Source: an uncultured Pseudanabaenaceae cyanobacterium
GTDB lineage: Bacteria > Cyanobacteriota > Cyanobacteriia > Pseudanabaenales > Pseudanabaenaceae
Direction: 5' to 3'
Length of the DNA: 64,000 nucleotides
Assembly (NCBI GenBank): GCA_937927915.1
Contig: CALGKB010000007.1
Coordinates: 1-64,000 of the forward strand
Shown: in pieces, positions 26,014-35,292 of the stretch
Layout of the letters: every line of letters starts with the position of its first letter
Numbering within the stretch: the stretch's first letter is position 1
Notes under the pieces: model-generated
Told to the model about the DNA's origin: nothing
The model's database searches: none
Seen by the model: only the letters and a program-made list of their open reading frames with translations
Translations under genes and position numbers: made by a program

Positions 26014-26865
26014 ATGTATTTGTATAGCAAAGTTGGGGAGAGGAGGATCACAGCGCCAGCGGTTTTTATGGTGCTCTATTTGCTGTTGATGCTTTTCTTA
26101 CCCATCCTTACTCTGTTTGCCACAGGTTTTAGTTTGCCCCCCGATCGGTTCTGGTCAATTGCCACTAGTAATCTAGCCTGGGCGACCTACGGTATCACCA
26201 TCAGTTTGGCATTGGGGTCGGCGGTGTGCAATGGGGTGTTTGGGACCTTGGTGGCGTGGGTGTTAGTGCGCTATGATTTTCCTGGCAAAAAGCTAATTGA
26301 TGCCTCCATTGATATTCCCTTTGCCTTGCCGACGGCGGTGGCGGGGGTAGTTTTAACAACTGTCTACAGTGAAAATGGTATTTTGGGTCGTCTGTTTGCC
26401 CCTGGTTCTCCCCTAGGCAGTTTGTGGGGGGAAGAAGGTTTGCGCCTTGCCTTTGCCCGCCCGGGGGTCTTTATTGCTATGACTTTTGTCAGTCTGCCCT
26501 TTGTCATTCGCACGGTCCAACCTGTGTTGGAAGACATGGAAAAAGAAGTAGAAGAGGCGGCTTGGTGTTTGGGGGCATCTCCTGCTACTACTTTCTGGTA
26601 TGTGATTTTTCCGCCCCTCATACCCTCGATTTTGACTGGTGTAGCTTTGGCTTTTTCCCGCGCGGTGGGGGAATTTGGTTCCGTCGTTATCATTGCTGCC
26701 AACTTGCCCTTTGATGACATGGTCAGTTCTGTTTTAATCTTCCAACGCCTGGAACAATTTGATTACCCTGGTGCCACAGTGATTGGAATTATGATGCTAT
26801 TTCTATCGGTGGCATTGCTGTTTGTGATCAACCTATTGCAAAATTGGAGCAGTAAGAGTGGTTAA
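26014..26865 (+). CDS. cysT: Sulfate ABC transporter permease CysT
   Basis: One of the two membrane channel subunits of the sulfate/thiosulfate importer: 283 residues, six membrane segments, and the cytoplasmic EAA loop that docks on CysA (EVEEAAWCLGASPATTFWYV). IDIPFALPTAVAGVVL is a strong CysT/ModB-type signature. It starts at an ATG 55 bases from sbpA in the other direction and overlaps cysW by eight bases. Confidence 0.93.
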   Translation: MYLYSKVGERRITAPAVFMVLYLLLMLFLPILTLFATGFSLPPDRFWSIATSNLAWATYGITISLALGSAVCNGVFGTLVAWVLVRYDFPGKKLIDASIDIPFALPTAVAGVVLTTVYSENGILGRLFAPGSPLGSLWGEEGLRLAFARPGVFIAMTFVSLPFVIRTVQPVLEDMEKEVEEAAWCLGASPATTFWYVIFPPLIPSILTGVALAFSRAVGEFGSVVIIAANLPFDDMVSSVLIFQRLEQFDYPGATVIGIMMLFLSVALLFVINLLQNWSSKSG

Positions 26866-27685
26866 AGGGAAGAAAATATCGATCGAGTTCCTGCTCATTA
26901 CTATTGCCCTGTTATTTTTGGGAGCGATGATTTATATGCCTCTGTTGGCTCTATTGGCAGAAGTGGTGCAGGGGGGGTGGGATGTCATAGTAAAAACTTG
27001 GCACGATCGTAATTTTCAGAGTGCGGTGCTATTAACTATTTTGACGGCGGGCATTGCTGTGCCTTTGAATACGATATTTGGCTTATGTACGGCGTGGGTA
27101 TTGGTGCGGCAGCGTTTTCCGGGGCGTGCTCTCGTTATGACTATTTTAGATTTGCCTTTTTCCATCTCCCCTGTGGTAGTGGGTTTGATGCTAGTTTTAC
27201 TCTATGGCAAACATGGTTGGCTGGGACAGATATTTGATCGCTTTAATATCCCGATCGTTTTTAATTTACCAGGCATGGTGTTGGCGACAATTTTTGTCTC
27301 TTTGCCCTTTGTGGCGCGGGAAGTGATGCCCATTTTAGAAGAAGTGGGGACAGCAGAAGAGGAAGCAGCAAAAACTTTAGGGGCATCGGGTTGGCAGACC
27401 TTTTGGTTAGTAACCGTACCCAATATCAAGTGGGGGATTCTCTACGGCGTGCTTCTAACTAATGCGCGGGCGATGGGGGAATTTGGGGCAGTTTCTGTCC
27501 TCTCAGGTAACATTTTGGGCAAGACACAAACCCTACCCCTCTTCATTGAAGAAGTCTACACTAATTACCAAACGGGGGAGGCATTTGCTGCTTCCTTGGT
27601 GTTAGCTATGCTGGCACTGGTTACCCTAGTATTAAAGGAATGGCTCAGCCAGAAGACGGGTAGTGGGCACAGAAGGATACACTGA
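26858..27685 (+). CDS. cysW: Sulfate ABC transporter permease CysW
   Basis: The second channel subunit, 275 residues with six membrane segments. The EAA loop is [20 protein letters not shown], and [18 protein letters not shown] plus [20 protein letters not shown] are typical of CysW. It starts with GTG inside the cysT end and overlaps cysA by one base (TGATG), giving tight coupling through the operon. Confidence 0.93.
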   Translation: MVKGKKISIEFLLITIALLFLGAMIYMPLLALLAEVVQGGWDVIVKTWHDRNFQSAVLLTILTAGIAVPLNTIFGLCTAWVLVRQRFPGRALVMTILDLPFSISPVVVGLMLVLLYGKHGWLGQIFDRFNIPIVFNLPGMVLATIFVSLPFVAREVMPILEEVGTAEEEAAKTLGASGWQTFWLVTVPNIKWGILYGVLLTNARAMGEFGAVSVLSGNILGKTQTLPLFIEEVYTNYQTGEAFAASLVLAMLALVTLVLKEWLSQKTGSGHRRIH

Positions 27686-28689
27686 TGGAACAGGAGTTAG
27701 GCATTTCCGTTAAGAATGTCTCCAAACGATTTGGCGATTTTGTCGCTGTCGATCGGGTGAATTTGGAAATCAAAGCCGGGGGATTAGCAGCATTACTAGG
27801 TCCTTCGGGGTCCGGCAAATCCACTTTGTTGCGCTTAATTGCAGGCTTAGAACTACCCGATGAGGGGCAGATTTTATTGACAGGCAAAGACAGTACCTAC
27901 GAACAAGTGCAAGACCGCAATATTGGCTTTGTCTTTCAACATTACGCCCTCTTCAAACACATGACAGTGCGAGAAAATATTGGCTTTGGTCTGCGCATCC
28001 GCCGTGTTCCCCACAAACAAATAAAAGCCAGGGTGGATGACCTCCTAGAACTAGTACAACTGCGAGGATTGGGCGATCGGTATCCCCATCAACTGTCAGG
28101 GGGACAACGCCAGCGAGTAGCCCTTGCCCGCGCTTTAGCCGTAGAACCGAAAATTCTCTTGTTGGATGAACCTTTTAGCGCCTTGGACGCCCAGGTGAGA
28201 AAGGATTTGCGTCAATGGTTGCGGCGTTTACATGAAGAAGTGCACGTCACTACTGTCTTTGTCACCCATGACCAAGAGGAAGCCATGGAAATTGCCGACC
28301 ATATCGTGGTGATGAACAAGGGCAAAATTGAACAAGAAGGCACCCCTGCCCAAATCTATGACCATCCTGCCACTCCCTTTGTCATGCAATTTATCGGTCC
28401 TGTCAACGTCATGCACAGACAAAAAGAACAGGTGTTTATCCGTCCCCAAGATGTAGTCGTCACTCTGTCTCCCCCCACGGAACCAGGCACATTTACTGAT
28501 CGGGCAAGGGTAAAACGCATCATCAATTTGGGTTGGGAAGTACAGGTAGAGCTATCCCTAGATGACGGACAGAGTTTGATGGCACACCTATCGCGGGAAC
28601 AGTTTGCTGATTTAGCTTTGACAGTAGGACAAGTGGTTTATACTACCTCTAAAGATGAACGTTCTTTCCCTTTAGATTATGTCATTTGA
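27685..28689 (+). CDS. cysA: Sulfate ABC transporter ATP-binding protein CysA
   Basis: A 334-residue ABC ATPase that powers sulfate import. Walker [11 protein letters not shown], signature [16 protein letters not shown], Walker [13 protein letters not shown] and the switch [10 protein letters not shown] are intact. The C-terminal ~95 residues form the regulatory TOBE-like domain ([12 protein letters not shown]). The stop overlaps the start of the exchanger gene by 11 bases, so the sulfate operon seems to read on into downstream genes. Confidence 0.94.
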   Translation: MEQELGISVKNVSKRFGDFVAVDRVNLEIKAGGLAALLGPSGSGKSTLLRLIAGLELPDEGQILLTGKDSTYEQVQDRNIGFVFQHYALFKHMTVRENIGFGLRIRRVPHKQIKARVDDLLELVQLRGLGDRYPHQLSGGQRQRVALARALAVEPKILLLDEPFSALDAQVRKDLRQWLRRLHEEVHVTTVFVTHDQEEAMEIADHIVVMNKGKIEQEGTPAQIYDHPATPFVMQFIGPVNVMHRQKEQVFIRPQDVVVTLSPPTEPGTFTDRARVKRIINLGWEVQVELSLDDGQSLMAHLSREQFADLALTVGQVVYTTSKDERSFPLDYVI

Positions 28690-29653
28690 TTGGTTATGGT
28701 CGTTGCTAATCCTCCCTGCTGTCGCTTTGATTGTGTGGGGGGCAGAAACCTTTGCCCATCATATCGGTAAGGTGTCCCTGGGTTTGGGGCTAAGTAGCTT
28801 TGCCCTCGCTTTGCTCTTGGCGGGGGCAGAACCAGAGGAGTTAGCTACAGCTATTGCTGCTACTTGGAGAGAAGTGCCTGCCATTGCTTTGGGAGATGCG
28901 ATCGGGGCTAACATTGCCATTTGTCTGGTGGCTTTGGGAGTGGGCGCTATCTTTACCCCTTTGCCCTTTAGCAAAAAAGTCTGGTTATACGGTCTGTTGG
29001 GTTTGCCTGTGAGCACGATCGGCGTTTTGGCGATTTGGGATGGCTTGGTAACGCGCTTGGAAGGTGTCTTATTGGTACTTTTGTATGTTTTGTACGTGGG
29101 TTTGATTTGGTGGCAGGAGAAAGAACCGCCCGCTTTGGGGGAGATAGAAGAGTTTTTGGAAGCAGAGGCAGAAATACAAGAGCAGAAAGGACAATTAGCA
29201 GTAGGTAAAGAGTTGCTCTATGTATTTTGGGGGCTGGTGGGAATGACGATCGGGTCTATTTTGTTAGTGGAAGGGGTGAGGAGGATTGCCCCTGTAGAGG
29301 CAACACAAACTCTCGTGTCCCTCAGTTTAGTGGGATTTGCCACTGCCTTTGAATTGGTAGTTCTCTGTTGGTCAGCCGCCCGCAAAGGAGCGACAGATGT
29401 GGTCATTGCTGGTGTAGTGGGGTCTTTTGCCTACAACATGACCATGACCGTCGGTTTAGCTGCCCTCCTGCGCCCCCTGCAGATAGAAGAGGGAACTTTG
29501 TTACATCGTCCGTCTATAATCATGCTAGCGGCTTTGGGTTTAGCACTCTTACTGGCAGTGCGGACAGGGAAAATCGATCGCGGCGGTGGTTTTATTTTGT
29601 TAGCCAGCTACCCCCTATTTCTTGCCAGTTTGTTTTTGCCAAGGCTATCATAG
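28679..29653 (+). CDS. Sodium/calcium-exchanger-family membrane protein
   Basis: A 324-residue integral membrane protein of the CaCA superfamily, with about ten helices in two inverted halves. The two alpha repeats are recognisable: [14 protein letters not shown] with [14 protein letters not shown] in the first half, and [18 protein letters not shown] with [15 protein letters not shown] in the second. The ion carried cannot be told from the sequence. A long acidic loop ([15 protein letters not shown]) lies between the halves. It overlaps cysA by 11 bases. A role in sulfate or cation homeostasis is possible but unproven. Confidence 0.82.
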   Translation: MSFDWLWSLLILPAVALIVWGAETFAHHIGKVSLGLGLSSFALALLLAGAEPEELATAIAATWREVPAIALGDAIGANIAICLVALGVGAIFTPLPFSKKVWLYGLLGLPVSTIGVLAIWDGLVTRLEGVLLVLLYVLYVGLIWWQEKEPPALGEIEEFLEAEAEIQEQKGQLAVGKELLYVFWGLVGMTIGSILLVEGVRRIAPVEATQTLVSLSLVGFATAFELVVLCWSAARKGATDVVIAGVVGSFAYNMTMTVGLAALLRPLQIEEGTLLHRPSIIMLAALGLALLLAVRTGKIDRGGGFILLASYPLFLASLFLPRLS

Positions 29654-29674
29654 AAAAAAAGGGAGAACAAGTAG

Positions 29675-30535
29675 GTGCAAACGGTAGCATTCTTGGGCAT
29701 GGGGGTCATGGGCAGCGCAATGGCAGCTAATCTTGCCCAGGGGGGCTATCGCGTGTATGTGTGGAATCGCACTCCCCAACGGGCGGCAATCAAACGGGCT
29801 ACCGAGCGGGGGGCAATCTGGTGTGACTCCATCGCGGCGGCGGTGCACAAGGCAGAGGTGGTGTTTATCTGTGTGGGGGAGGGGGCAGATGTAGAACAGG
29901 TCTTGTTTCCCCATGTGGTAGACCATCTTTCCGCCGGTAGCGTAGTGGTGGACTGTAGTACGATCGGTGTCCCGGCTGCCCAGAAGATCGGCGCGGAGTT
30001 AGCTAGCTATGACTTGGACTTTTGCGATGCACCTGTGTCGGGGGGAGATATTGGGGCACAGAGGGGTACATTGACGTTTATGGTGGGAGGTAAGCCAGAG
30101 ACCTACGAGCGTATTCTCCCTCTCCTGCAGATGATGGGCAAAAATATTTTTTACTGTGGGGCAGTGGGGGCAGGGCAAGCTGTAAAACTCTGCAATCAAG
30201 TCCTCGTTTCCCACTATATGATGGGCATTTGTGAAGCCATGACTTTAGCGCAAAAACTCCATATTCCCCCCGCCCTCGTAGTAGAGGTGTGTGGCAGCGG
30301 GGCAGCGGCGTCCTGGGCATTGAGCAACTTGGGCATGAAGGTAGCGACGGGGGATTTTGCCCCTGGCTTTATGATTAAACATATGCTCAAGGATTTACAC
30401 CTCGTGGCAGAGGCAAAGGGGGACTTGCATTTACCTGGCACAGATTTAGTTACAACCCTGTTTGAGCACGTCTATCATCTGGCGGAGGGGGCGGAGCAGG
30501 GGACACAGGCATTGGTGCGGTTTTATGGAAAGTAA
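29675..30535 (+). CDS. 3-hydroxyisobutyrate-dehydrogenase-family oxidoreductase
   Basis: A 286-residue beta-hydroxyacid dehydrogenase. It has the N-terminal NAD(P)-binding FLGMGVMGSAMAANLAQGGY, the substrate-site DAPVSGGDIGAQRGTLTFMV and the catalytic-lysine segment GAGQAVKLCNQVL. VWNRTPQR after strand 2 (Asn-Arg-Thr) favours NADPH, as in glyoxylate/succinic semialdehyde reductases, so that activity is the best guess. The start is GTG, 21 bases after the exchanger gene; the end overlaps the M50 protease gene by 11 bases. Confidence 0.88.
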   Translation: MQTVAFLGMGVMGSAMAANLAQGGYRVYVWNRTPQRAAIKRATERGAIWCDSIAAAVHKAEVVFICVGEGADVEQVLFPHVVDHLSAGSVVVDCSTIGVPAAQKIGAELASYDLDFCDAPVSGGDIGAQRGTLTFMVGGKPETYERILPLLQMMGKNIFYCGAVGAGQAVKLCNQVLVSHYMMGICEAMTLAQKLHIPPALVVEVCGSGAAASWALSNLGMKVATGDFAPGFMIKHMLKDLHLVAEAKGDLHLPGTDLVTTLFEHVYHLAEGAEQGTQALVRFYGK

Positions 30536-31808
30536 TCGCCGGGGTATACAGATTGCCACTATCAATGGGATTCCTGTCCTCGTTGACCTCAGTTGGCTAC
30601 TGATTGTTTTATTCCTTACCCTGGGCTTGGGCAATTTCTACAGGGAGTCCTTACTCCAGTGGGGATGGCTGATTGGCTGGGCGGTCAGTTTGTTTTACTT
30701 TACCTCGATTTTGTTGCACGAATTAGCCCACAGTTTAGTGGCACAACGATCGGGAATTAAAGTGAATTTTGTTGTTTTGCATTTCTTCGGCGGTCTCTCC
30801 TCTTTGGCGCAGGAACCCCGAACTCCCCTTATAGAAGCTCTCGTCGCAGGGGCGGGACCTCTGACGAATTTTATCCTATCCCTTATTGGTCTCGGTGCTG
30901 TCTATGCCCTAGTGGGGGACAATTTCCCCTATCCCATCACTAAGGAGTGGATCAAAAAACTCCTAGATAGTCACAGCTACTTCCTTATCTCCCTAGCGAT
31001 CGTGCTCTATCACGTGGCAAGTTTGAATATGTTTGTTGCCATTATCAATATCTTTCCTGGCTTACCTTTGGATGGCGGCAGACTGTTGCGGGCGCTGTTG
31101 TGGTGGCTCTATCGCAGTAAATATCAAGCTACGGTTACTGCTGCCCGATCGGGGCAATTTCTAGGTTGGATAATCATAATCTATGGCGCATTGCTACTAT
31201 TTTTGCTTGATAGTGTTGCTGGTCTCCTCCTGTTCTTTGTGGGTTGGATGTTTGTTTCAGAGGCAACGCAAACTCTTCGCCTGACGGAATTACAATTTGC
31301 CCTCACTAAAACTACCGCAGAAGTGACAATGACCAGGGATTTCCGCTTGGTGGATGGCAGGACTACCTTGAGGGAATTTGCGGATAATTATCTCCTCAAG
31401 GAACAATCTAATGTGAAGCCCCTTTATTTCGCTACCACTGATGGCAGGGACAAGGGCTGGATCGATCAACAAAAACTTGGTCAAATTCCTAACGAGCGGT
31501 GGGCGCAGGTGACAGTAGAAAGCATCACTGTTCCCCTCAAGCGCCTTGACACGGTAAGTTTGGATACACCCCTTACCCAGATCATCCATATTTTAGAGAG
31601 CAATAAATTGCGGTGGGTGGCAGTTTTATCGCCAGTAGGGTCAGTAGCGGGGGTAATCGATCGGGGGGATATTTTACGCGCCCTGGGGAAAGTAATGCGT
31701 TGGAATTTAGGGGAAAATTTTATTCAGCAAGTGAAACTAGAAGGTGTTTTTCCTGCGGTTTTACCCCTAGGGGAAATTAGTGCCCAAATCCAGGATAACA
31801 ATAATTAA
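30525..31808 (+). CDS. Site-2-type (M50) membrane zinc protease with CBS-like domain
   Basis: A 427-residue intramembrane protease. The active-site HExxH is HELAH in ILLHELAHSLVAQRSG and the third ligand is in NIFPGLPLDGGRLL. Five to six membrane segments cover residues ~20-255. The C-terminal part holds CBS-like repeats, best seen in ILESNKLRWVAVLSPVGSVA and GVIDRGDILRALGK. CBS pairs usually sense adenine nucleotides. Such proteases release membrane-bound regulators; the substrate is not evident. The frame is open from 30462, but ATG 30525 (MESNRRGIQIATINGIPVLV) matches family starts. It overlaps the convergent permease gene by four bases. Confidence 0.9.
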   Translation: MESNRRGIQIATINGIPVLVDLSWLLIVLFLTLGLGNFYRESLLQWGWLIGWAVSLFYFTSILLHELAHSLVAQRSGIKVNFVVLHFFGGLSSLAQEPRTPLIEALVAGAGPLTNFILSLIGLGAVYALVGDNFPYPITKEWIKKLLDSHSYFLISLAIVLYHVASLNMFVAIINIFPGLPLDGGRLLRALLWWLYRSKYQATVTAARSGQFLGWIIIIYGALLLFLLDSVAGLLLFFVGWMFVSEATQTLRLTELQFALTKTTAEVTMTRDFRLVDGRTTLREFADNYLLKEQSNVKPLYFATTDGRDKGWIDQQKLGQIPNERWAQVTVESITVPLKRLDTVSLDTPLTQIIHILESNKLRWVAVLSPVGSVAGVIDRGDILRALGKVMRWNLGENFIQQVKLEGVFPAVLPLGEISAQIQDNNN

Positions 31809-32650
31809 TCGCTCCGCTGCCAGGTGCGCCACTGCCAATAAACTAGACCCATGACGATCACCAAAAGCACGATCGTGAGGGCGCCGCCATAGCCAAAGTC
31901 AAAGAAACTAAATGCCTGCTCATAGATGTAATAGACGAGGATATTAGTACTATTTAATGGTCCACCCCCTGTGAGGACATACACCTGTTCAAAACTGCGA
32001 AAGGTAAAAATAGTAGTGGCAATAATGACAAAAATTGTCGTTGGACGCAGCCCAGGCAAAGTAATATAGCGAAACAACTGCCAATTATTAGCGCCATCCA
32101 GGCGAGCTGCTTCATAAAGGGTAGGGGAAATTGCCTGTAAGCCTGCCAGGAAAACCACCATATTAAACCCCAATTGTTTCCAAATACTCAACAGGATTAA
32201 TGCCACCATTGCCCAGTGGGGGTCACCCAGCCAATTGACATTGCCCCAAAATCCCTGGGGTTGCAACAACCACCGCCAGCCCAATCCCGCTGCCACCATC
32301 GAGACCACCGCCGGCAAAAAATAGAGCGTCCGCAATAGTCCCCGCCCTGGAATCGCCTGGTCCAAGCCCACCGCTAACGCCAAGGGGATGATCACACTGG
32401 GAATCACCGTCGCCACTGTGAAGTAGACTGTGTTAGCCAAAACTTGCCAAAAATCAGGGTCGGCGAGCAAGTTCAGGTAGTGCCGTAACCCCACCCAACT
32501 GATACCCGATCGAGTCAAATGTCCTGTGGTGACACTGAGAAATAAGACATACAAGATGGGTAGAAAGACAAAAATGGACAACAGCAATAGAGCAGGAAAG
32601 AGAAATACCCACGGTAAGAGGGAGAAGCGCTGGGCAATTTTAGCAGTCAT
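31805..32650 (-). CDS. Sugar-type ABC transporter permease (MalF/UgpA family), orphan
   Basis: A 281-residue membrane permease with six helices. The EAA loop (EAARLDGANNWQLFRYITLP) is typical of carbohydrate or glycerol-phosphate importers (CUT1 family), as are the N-terminal ALLLLSIFVFLPILYVLFLS and the C-terminal VYVLTGGGPLNSTNILVYYI. No second permease, binding protein or ATPase lies beside it in the window, so its partners must be elsewhere. eda follows upstream on the same strand after 25 bases. Confidence 0.9.
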   Translation of the reverse strand: MTAKIAQRFSLLPWVFLFPALLLLSIFVFLPILYVLFLSVTTGHLTRSGISWVGLRHYLNLLADPDFWQVLANTVYFTVATVIPSVIIPLALAVGLDQAIPGRGLLRTLYFLPAVVSMVAAGLGWRWLLQPQGFWGNVNWLGDPHWAMVALILLSIWKQLGFNMVVFLAGLQAISPTLYEAARLDGANNWQLFRYITLPGLRPTTIFVIIATTIFTFRSFEQVYVLTGGGPLNSTNILVYYIYEQAFSFFDFGYGGALTIVLLVIVMGLVYWQWRTWQRSD

Positions 32651-32675
32651 AACAGTAAAGTGAGAACTTTACTTA

Positions 32676-33311
32676 TTATGGTGGGGGCACCAGAGTCTGC
32701 ATCAAGCGTTGAATCCGATCGGTAATTGTTTGCCAATTCTGCTGCTGCACCAGAGGAGGAGGAAATAAGTCAGTGGCAAGACCGACAGCCAGGGCACCCG
32801 CCTGCAGAAAAGCTTGGGCATTTTCCAGTGTCACTCCCCCCGTAGGGATGAGGGGAATATGGGGGAAAACAGGCTGCAATGCCTTGATATAACTGACCCC
32901 CCCCAAATTAGCGACGGGAAAAACCTTCACTGCCGTTGCTCCCCGCTGCCAGGCGGTAAAAATCTCTGTAGGGGTAGTAGCTCCTGCCACGATCGGGACT
33001 CCCTCCTCTTGGGCGGCGGCAATAACCTCTATTGTATGCACAGGGGAAAACAAAAAGCGACTCCCCCACCGCACTGCCTCCTTGACCATTGCCCCCGTTG
33101 TCAGTGTTCCCGCCCCCAACACCAAATCAGGGAAATCCTGCCCTAGCTGCTCTAGCACCCACTCCACCTGGGGGGTCTGCCAACTGATTTCTACCAAAAC
33201 AATACCTCCCTCCCTGGCACACCGCGCACAGTGAATTGCCCAAGAGGGAGTAGGAGTACGAATGACCGCCACAACGGGCGATCGGTGCAGGAGAGAAAGA
33301 AAATCAGACAA
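32676..33311 (-). CDS. eda: 2-keto-3-deoxy-6-phosphogluconate aldolase
   Basis: Eda splits KDPG into pyruvate and glyceraldehyde 3-phosphate, the last step of the Entner-Doudoroff pathway, which runs in cyanobacteria. The Schiff-base lysine lies in ATAVKVFPVANLGG. GAGTLTT and LIPTGGVTLENA make up the phosphate and substrate site; VEISW carries the catalytic Glu. A start at TTG 33311 gives 211 residues, the usual size, and overlaps the upstream gene by eight bases. The longest frame starts at GTG 33368 and would overlap by 65. The TTG start is inferred from length. Confidence 0.87.
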   Translation of the reverse strand: MSDFLSLLHRSPVVAVIRTPTPSWAIHCARCAREGGIVLVEISWQTPQVEWVLEQLGQDFPDLVLGAGTLTTGAMVKEAVRWGSRFLFSPVHTIEVIAAAQEEGVPIVAGATTPTEIFTAWQRGATAVKVFPVANLGGVSYIKALQPVFPHIPLIPTGGVTLENAQAFLQAGALAVGLATDLFPPPLVQQQNWQTITDRIQRLMQTLVPPP

Positions 33312-33558
33312 TTTCCGCTGGTTGCCACTGCAGAACGACGTCAGCACTGACTGCCCGTAACTCCTCACAACAGATTGTGTCGCTGGGGAGAGCAGTCACA
33401 TCTGCATGGATTTCTACAACAGAACCAAAGGGAGCATCAAATACAATACATTGATTAGGGAAAACAGTCCGCTCAAAGTAGGCACGAGCATCGCTAATCC
33501 GCAGAACCTGGGGGTGACTTGCCAGATTACGATAGGTGCAGGGTACTAAGCTGTTCAT
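33304..33558 (-). CDS. DUF1830-like small cyanobacterial protein
   Basis: An 84-residue soluble protein. The segment VLRISDARAYFERTVFPNQC followed by FDAPFGSVVEIHADV and SDTICCEELRAV matches the pattern I know from DUF1830, a small family found almost only in cyanobacteria, of unknown function. It is just upstream of eda with an eight-base overlap, so it is probably cotranscribed. The CC pair near residue 64 (TICCEELR) replaces the single conserved Cys usually seen there. Confidence 0.75.
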   Translation of the reverse strand: MNSLVPCTYRNLASHPQVLRISDARAYFERTVFPNQCIVFDAPFGSVVEIHADVTALPSDTICCEELRAVSADVVLQWQPAEIV

Positions 33559-33648
33559 AGTGTAGGAGGCTTGCTATAAGTATAAATCTACAGGAAAGCG
33601 GAGCCAACGATCGGTATAATGTAACACTCTTTTAAGAAATTTGCGGAT

Positions 33649-34305
33649 TTATTTCCTTAGACGGATTTGCCTGACCAGTTCCTTGAAACTATCGCGGCGG
33701 AGATAGGGGTAATCACTCACCCACAGGCGCAGGCGGGGGATATAGGCATCGCTGGTAAAGCGGCTTAGACGTTCAAAGTTGCGATCGGCGGCAAAAATAA
33801 TCAGACAGATGTCTTCTCCTGGCTCAATGCGTTTGTAAGCTCGCTGCATAGGCGATCGGTAGGTAAGTACTATATCAGTGTCGTCGTCCCCTAGCTCCAG
33901 ATTGATAAAACTTTCTGTGGCGTAGCTGACATCCAACCGTCCCCGTTCATCCACCTTTTCCTGTTTTGTTGCTACTTCTTCCGAAAGATAGCAGTCATCA
34001 ATGACGGCATACCAGAGGGCAGCGTAGGGGTACTTGCGCAGTTGGCTATTGCGGCGCATGGCAGAGGGGACAGGACCCAGCAACCAGTAGAAGGCTCCCA
34101 CCGCCCCCATGATAAACACCACCAGTTCCCAGGCAGTATTTACTACCCGAAAATGCAGCACCCAGGCGATCGTGGCAATTGCCCCTGAGACCATGATACG
34201 GCGAAACAAATCCTGTCCCGTACCCCAGTAATACTCGTACTGTTCCTTAGTGGGAATGAGGGGGAGTAGCTCATTTAACTGCTGACGGCTCAAGGGTAAA
34301 AGCAT
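33649..34305 (-). CDS. Conserved membrane protein of unknown function
   Basis: A 218-residue protein. Two hydrophobic helices (about residues 40-57 and 60-80, VVFIMGAVGAFYWLLGPVP) form a hairpin near the N-terminus. They are followed by a soluble domain with FINLELGDDDTDIVLTYRSP and ICLIIFAADRNFERLSRFTS. Proteins of this type are widespread in cyanobacteria; some are labelled phosphate transporter permease, for which I see no support here. It is monocistronic. Confidence 0.7.
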   Translation of the reverse strand: MLLPLSRQQLNELLPLIPTKEQYEYYWGTGQDLFRRIMVSGAIATIAWVLHFRVVNTAWELVVFIMGAVGAFYWLLGPVPSAMRRNSQLRKYPYAALWYAVIDDCYLSEEVATKQEKVDERGRLDVSYATESFINLELGDDDTDIVLTYRSPMQRAYKRIEPGEDICLIIFAADRNFERLSRFTSDAYIPRLRLWVSDYPYLRRDSFKELVRQIRLRK

Positions 34306-35238
34306 GACCCATAGTAAAGTCTCTTGAGCTAATTATGGCATTTTTCCCATCAGCTAGGATTGGTATAGGTAGCAGTGGGGGGGGTTTTTATGGTGACAGA
34401 CAGAGAATTTATGCCTTTGCCTGCCGATGGCTATCATTTAACTTGGCTGTTGTTTTTGATGGAGAGACCTCTGGTAACCGCTGCTCCCCCGACTGTGCCT
34501 TTTTTTAGTAGAGATAGATTGGTGGTATTCCCACTGGTTATATTGAGGGTGCCCCTAGAAATTCTATCCCCAGGAAATACAGTGTCAGATTTGCCAATAG
34601 CTATTTGCATCCCCATCAATTCAAGCGATCGGGAGACTGTTTAGAAGGAGAAAGTGTCCCAGATAGAGTTGAGGTTGGTAGAGACAATCACATTGCCTGC
34701 TTCCACAGCCGTACTGGTACTGCCATAAGTCACGATTGGTTAACCCATAGAGAGCTTTAGGATTATGCCCCCTGCTAGCAGCTCCCAGCGTTGCATAGCT
34801 TGCCACCTGACTTTACAGTCATGTTAGCTGACGGTCTTAGCAAATCCCAAGGGAAAAATCAAGAATGGCCACTTAGCAAAGAAGCTGCAGCAATACAGCA
34901 GGATGCCTCTAGTAAAACAGTAACACCAATTGCCCCCACAATATCTGTTGTGCCAAAAGTAGCGATGATAAAAAACACCCAAAGCATTATTGCTATGTTT
35001 ATAAGGGTTAGATTACCGTTTTCTAGAACTTTTTTTACCCTAGTTCTGCCTTTCAACACTATTGCTTGTTTTGGTAGTTTATTTGCTGTTGCAGTTGATG
35101 TAAGTAGGTAGCAAATGGGGAAATAAAAGTTTTATCTCTATTTTCAAGACTGTTGGAAAATCATCAATAGTTTGAAGCTCTCTTATTTCTGATGAATCCC
35201 GATCGCGGGACTGAAATTTCTGGAGAACCGTCACCAAT
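34306..35238. other. Nearly 1 kb without an intact gene, possible relic of a surface protein
   Basis: No frame here is convincing. On the minus strand, scraps with repeat-like Asn/Thr/Gly-rich sequence appear in different frames, for example VEAGNVIVSTNLNSIWDTFS ending at a stop near 34642, and GTLNITSGNTTNLSL in 34434-34619. Stops and frame changes separate them. This fits decay of a gene for a beta-helical or surface-type protein. A short hydrophobic scrap lies at 34859-35059. A plus-strand frame (34375-34644) looks like an antisense shadow. Confidence 0.35.
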
Positions 35239-35263
35239 AAAAAAGCCCCCCGATCGGGGAGCT
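35239..35263 (-). terminator. Rho-independent terminator of psaAB
   Basis: On the minus strand, AGCTCCCCGATCGGGGGGCT (one mismatch, centred on GATC) is followed by TTTTTT. It lies about 30 bases after the psaB stop. The stem is built around the CCCCGATCGGGG form of the motif that is frequent in this genome. Confidence 0.88.
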
Positions 35264-35292
35264 GTGTTAAATAACTTTGTCAGTTCTGGCTA

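Noticed and set aside
34375-34644. 89-residue plus-strand frame after the conserved membrane protein
   Set aside because: It is opposite minus-strand scraps that look more protein-like, has no good ribosome-binding site and no family resemblance.
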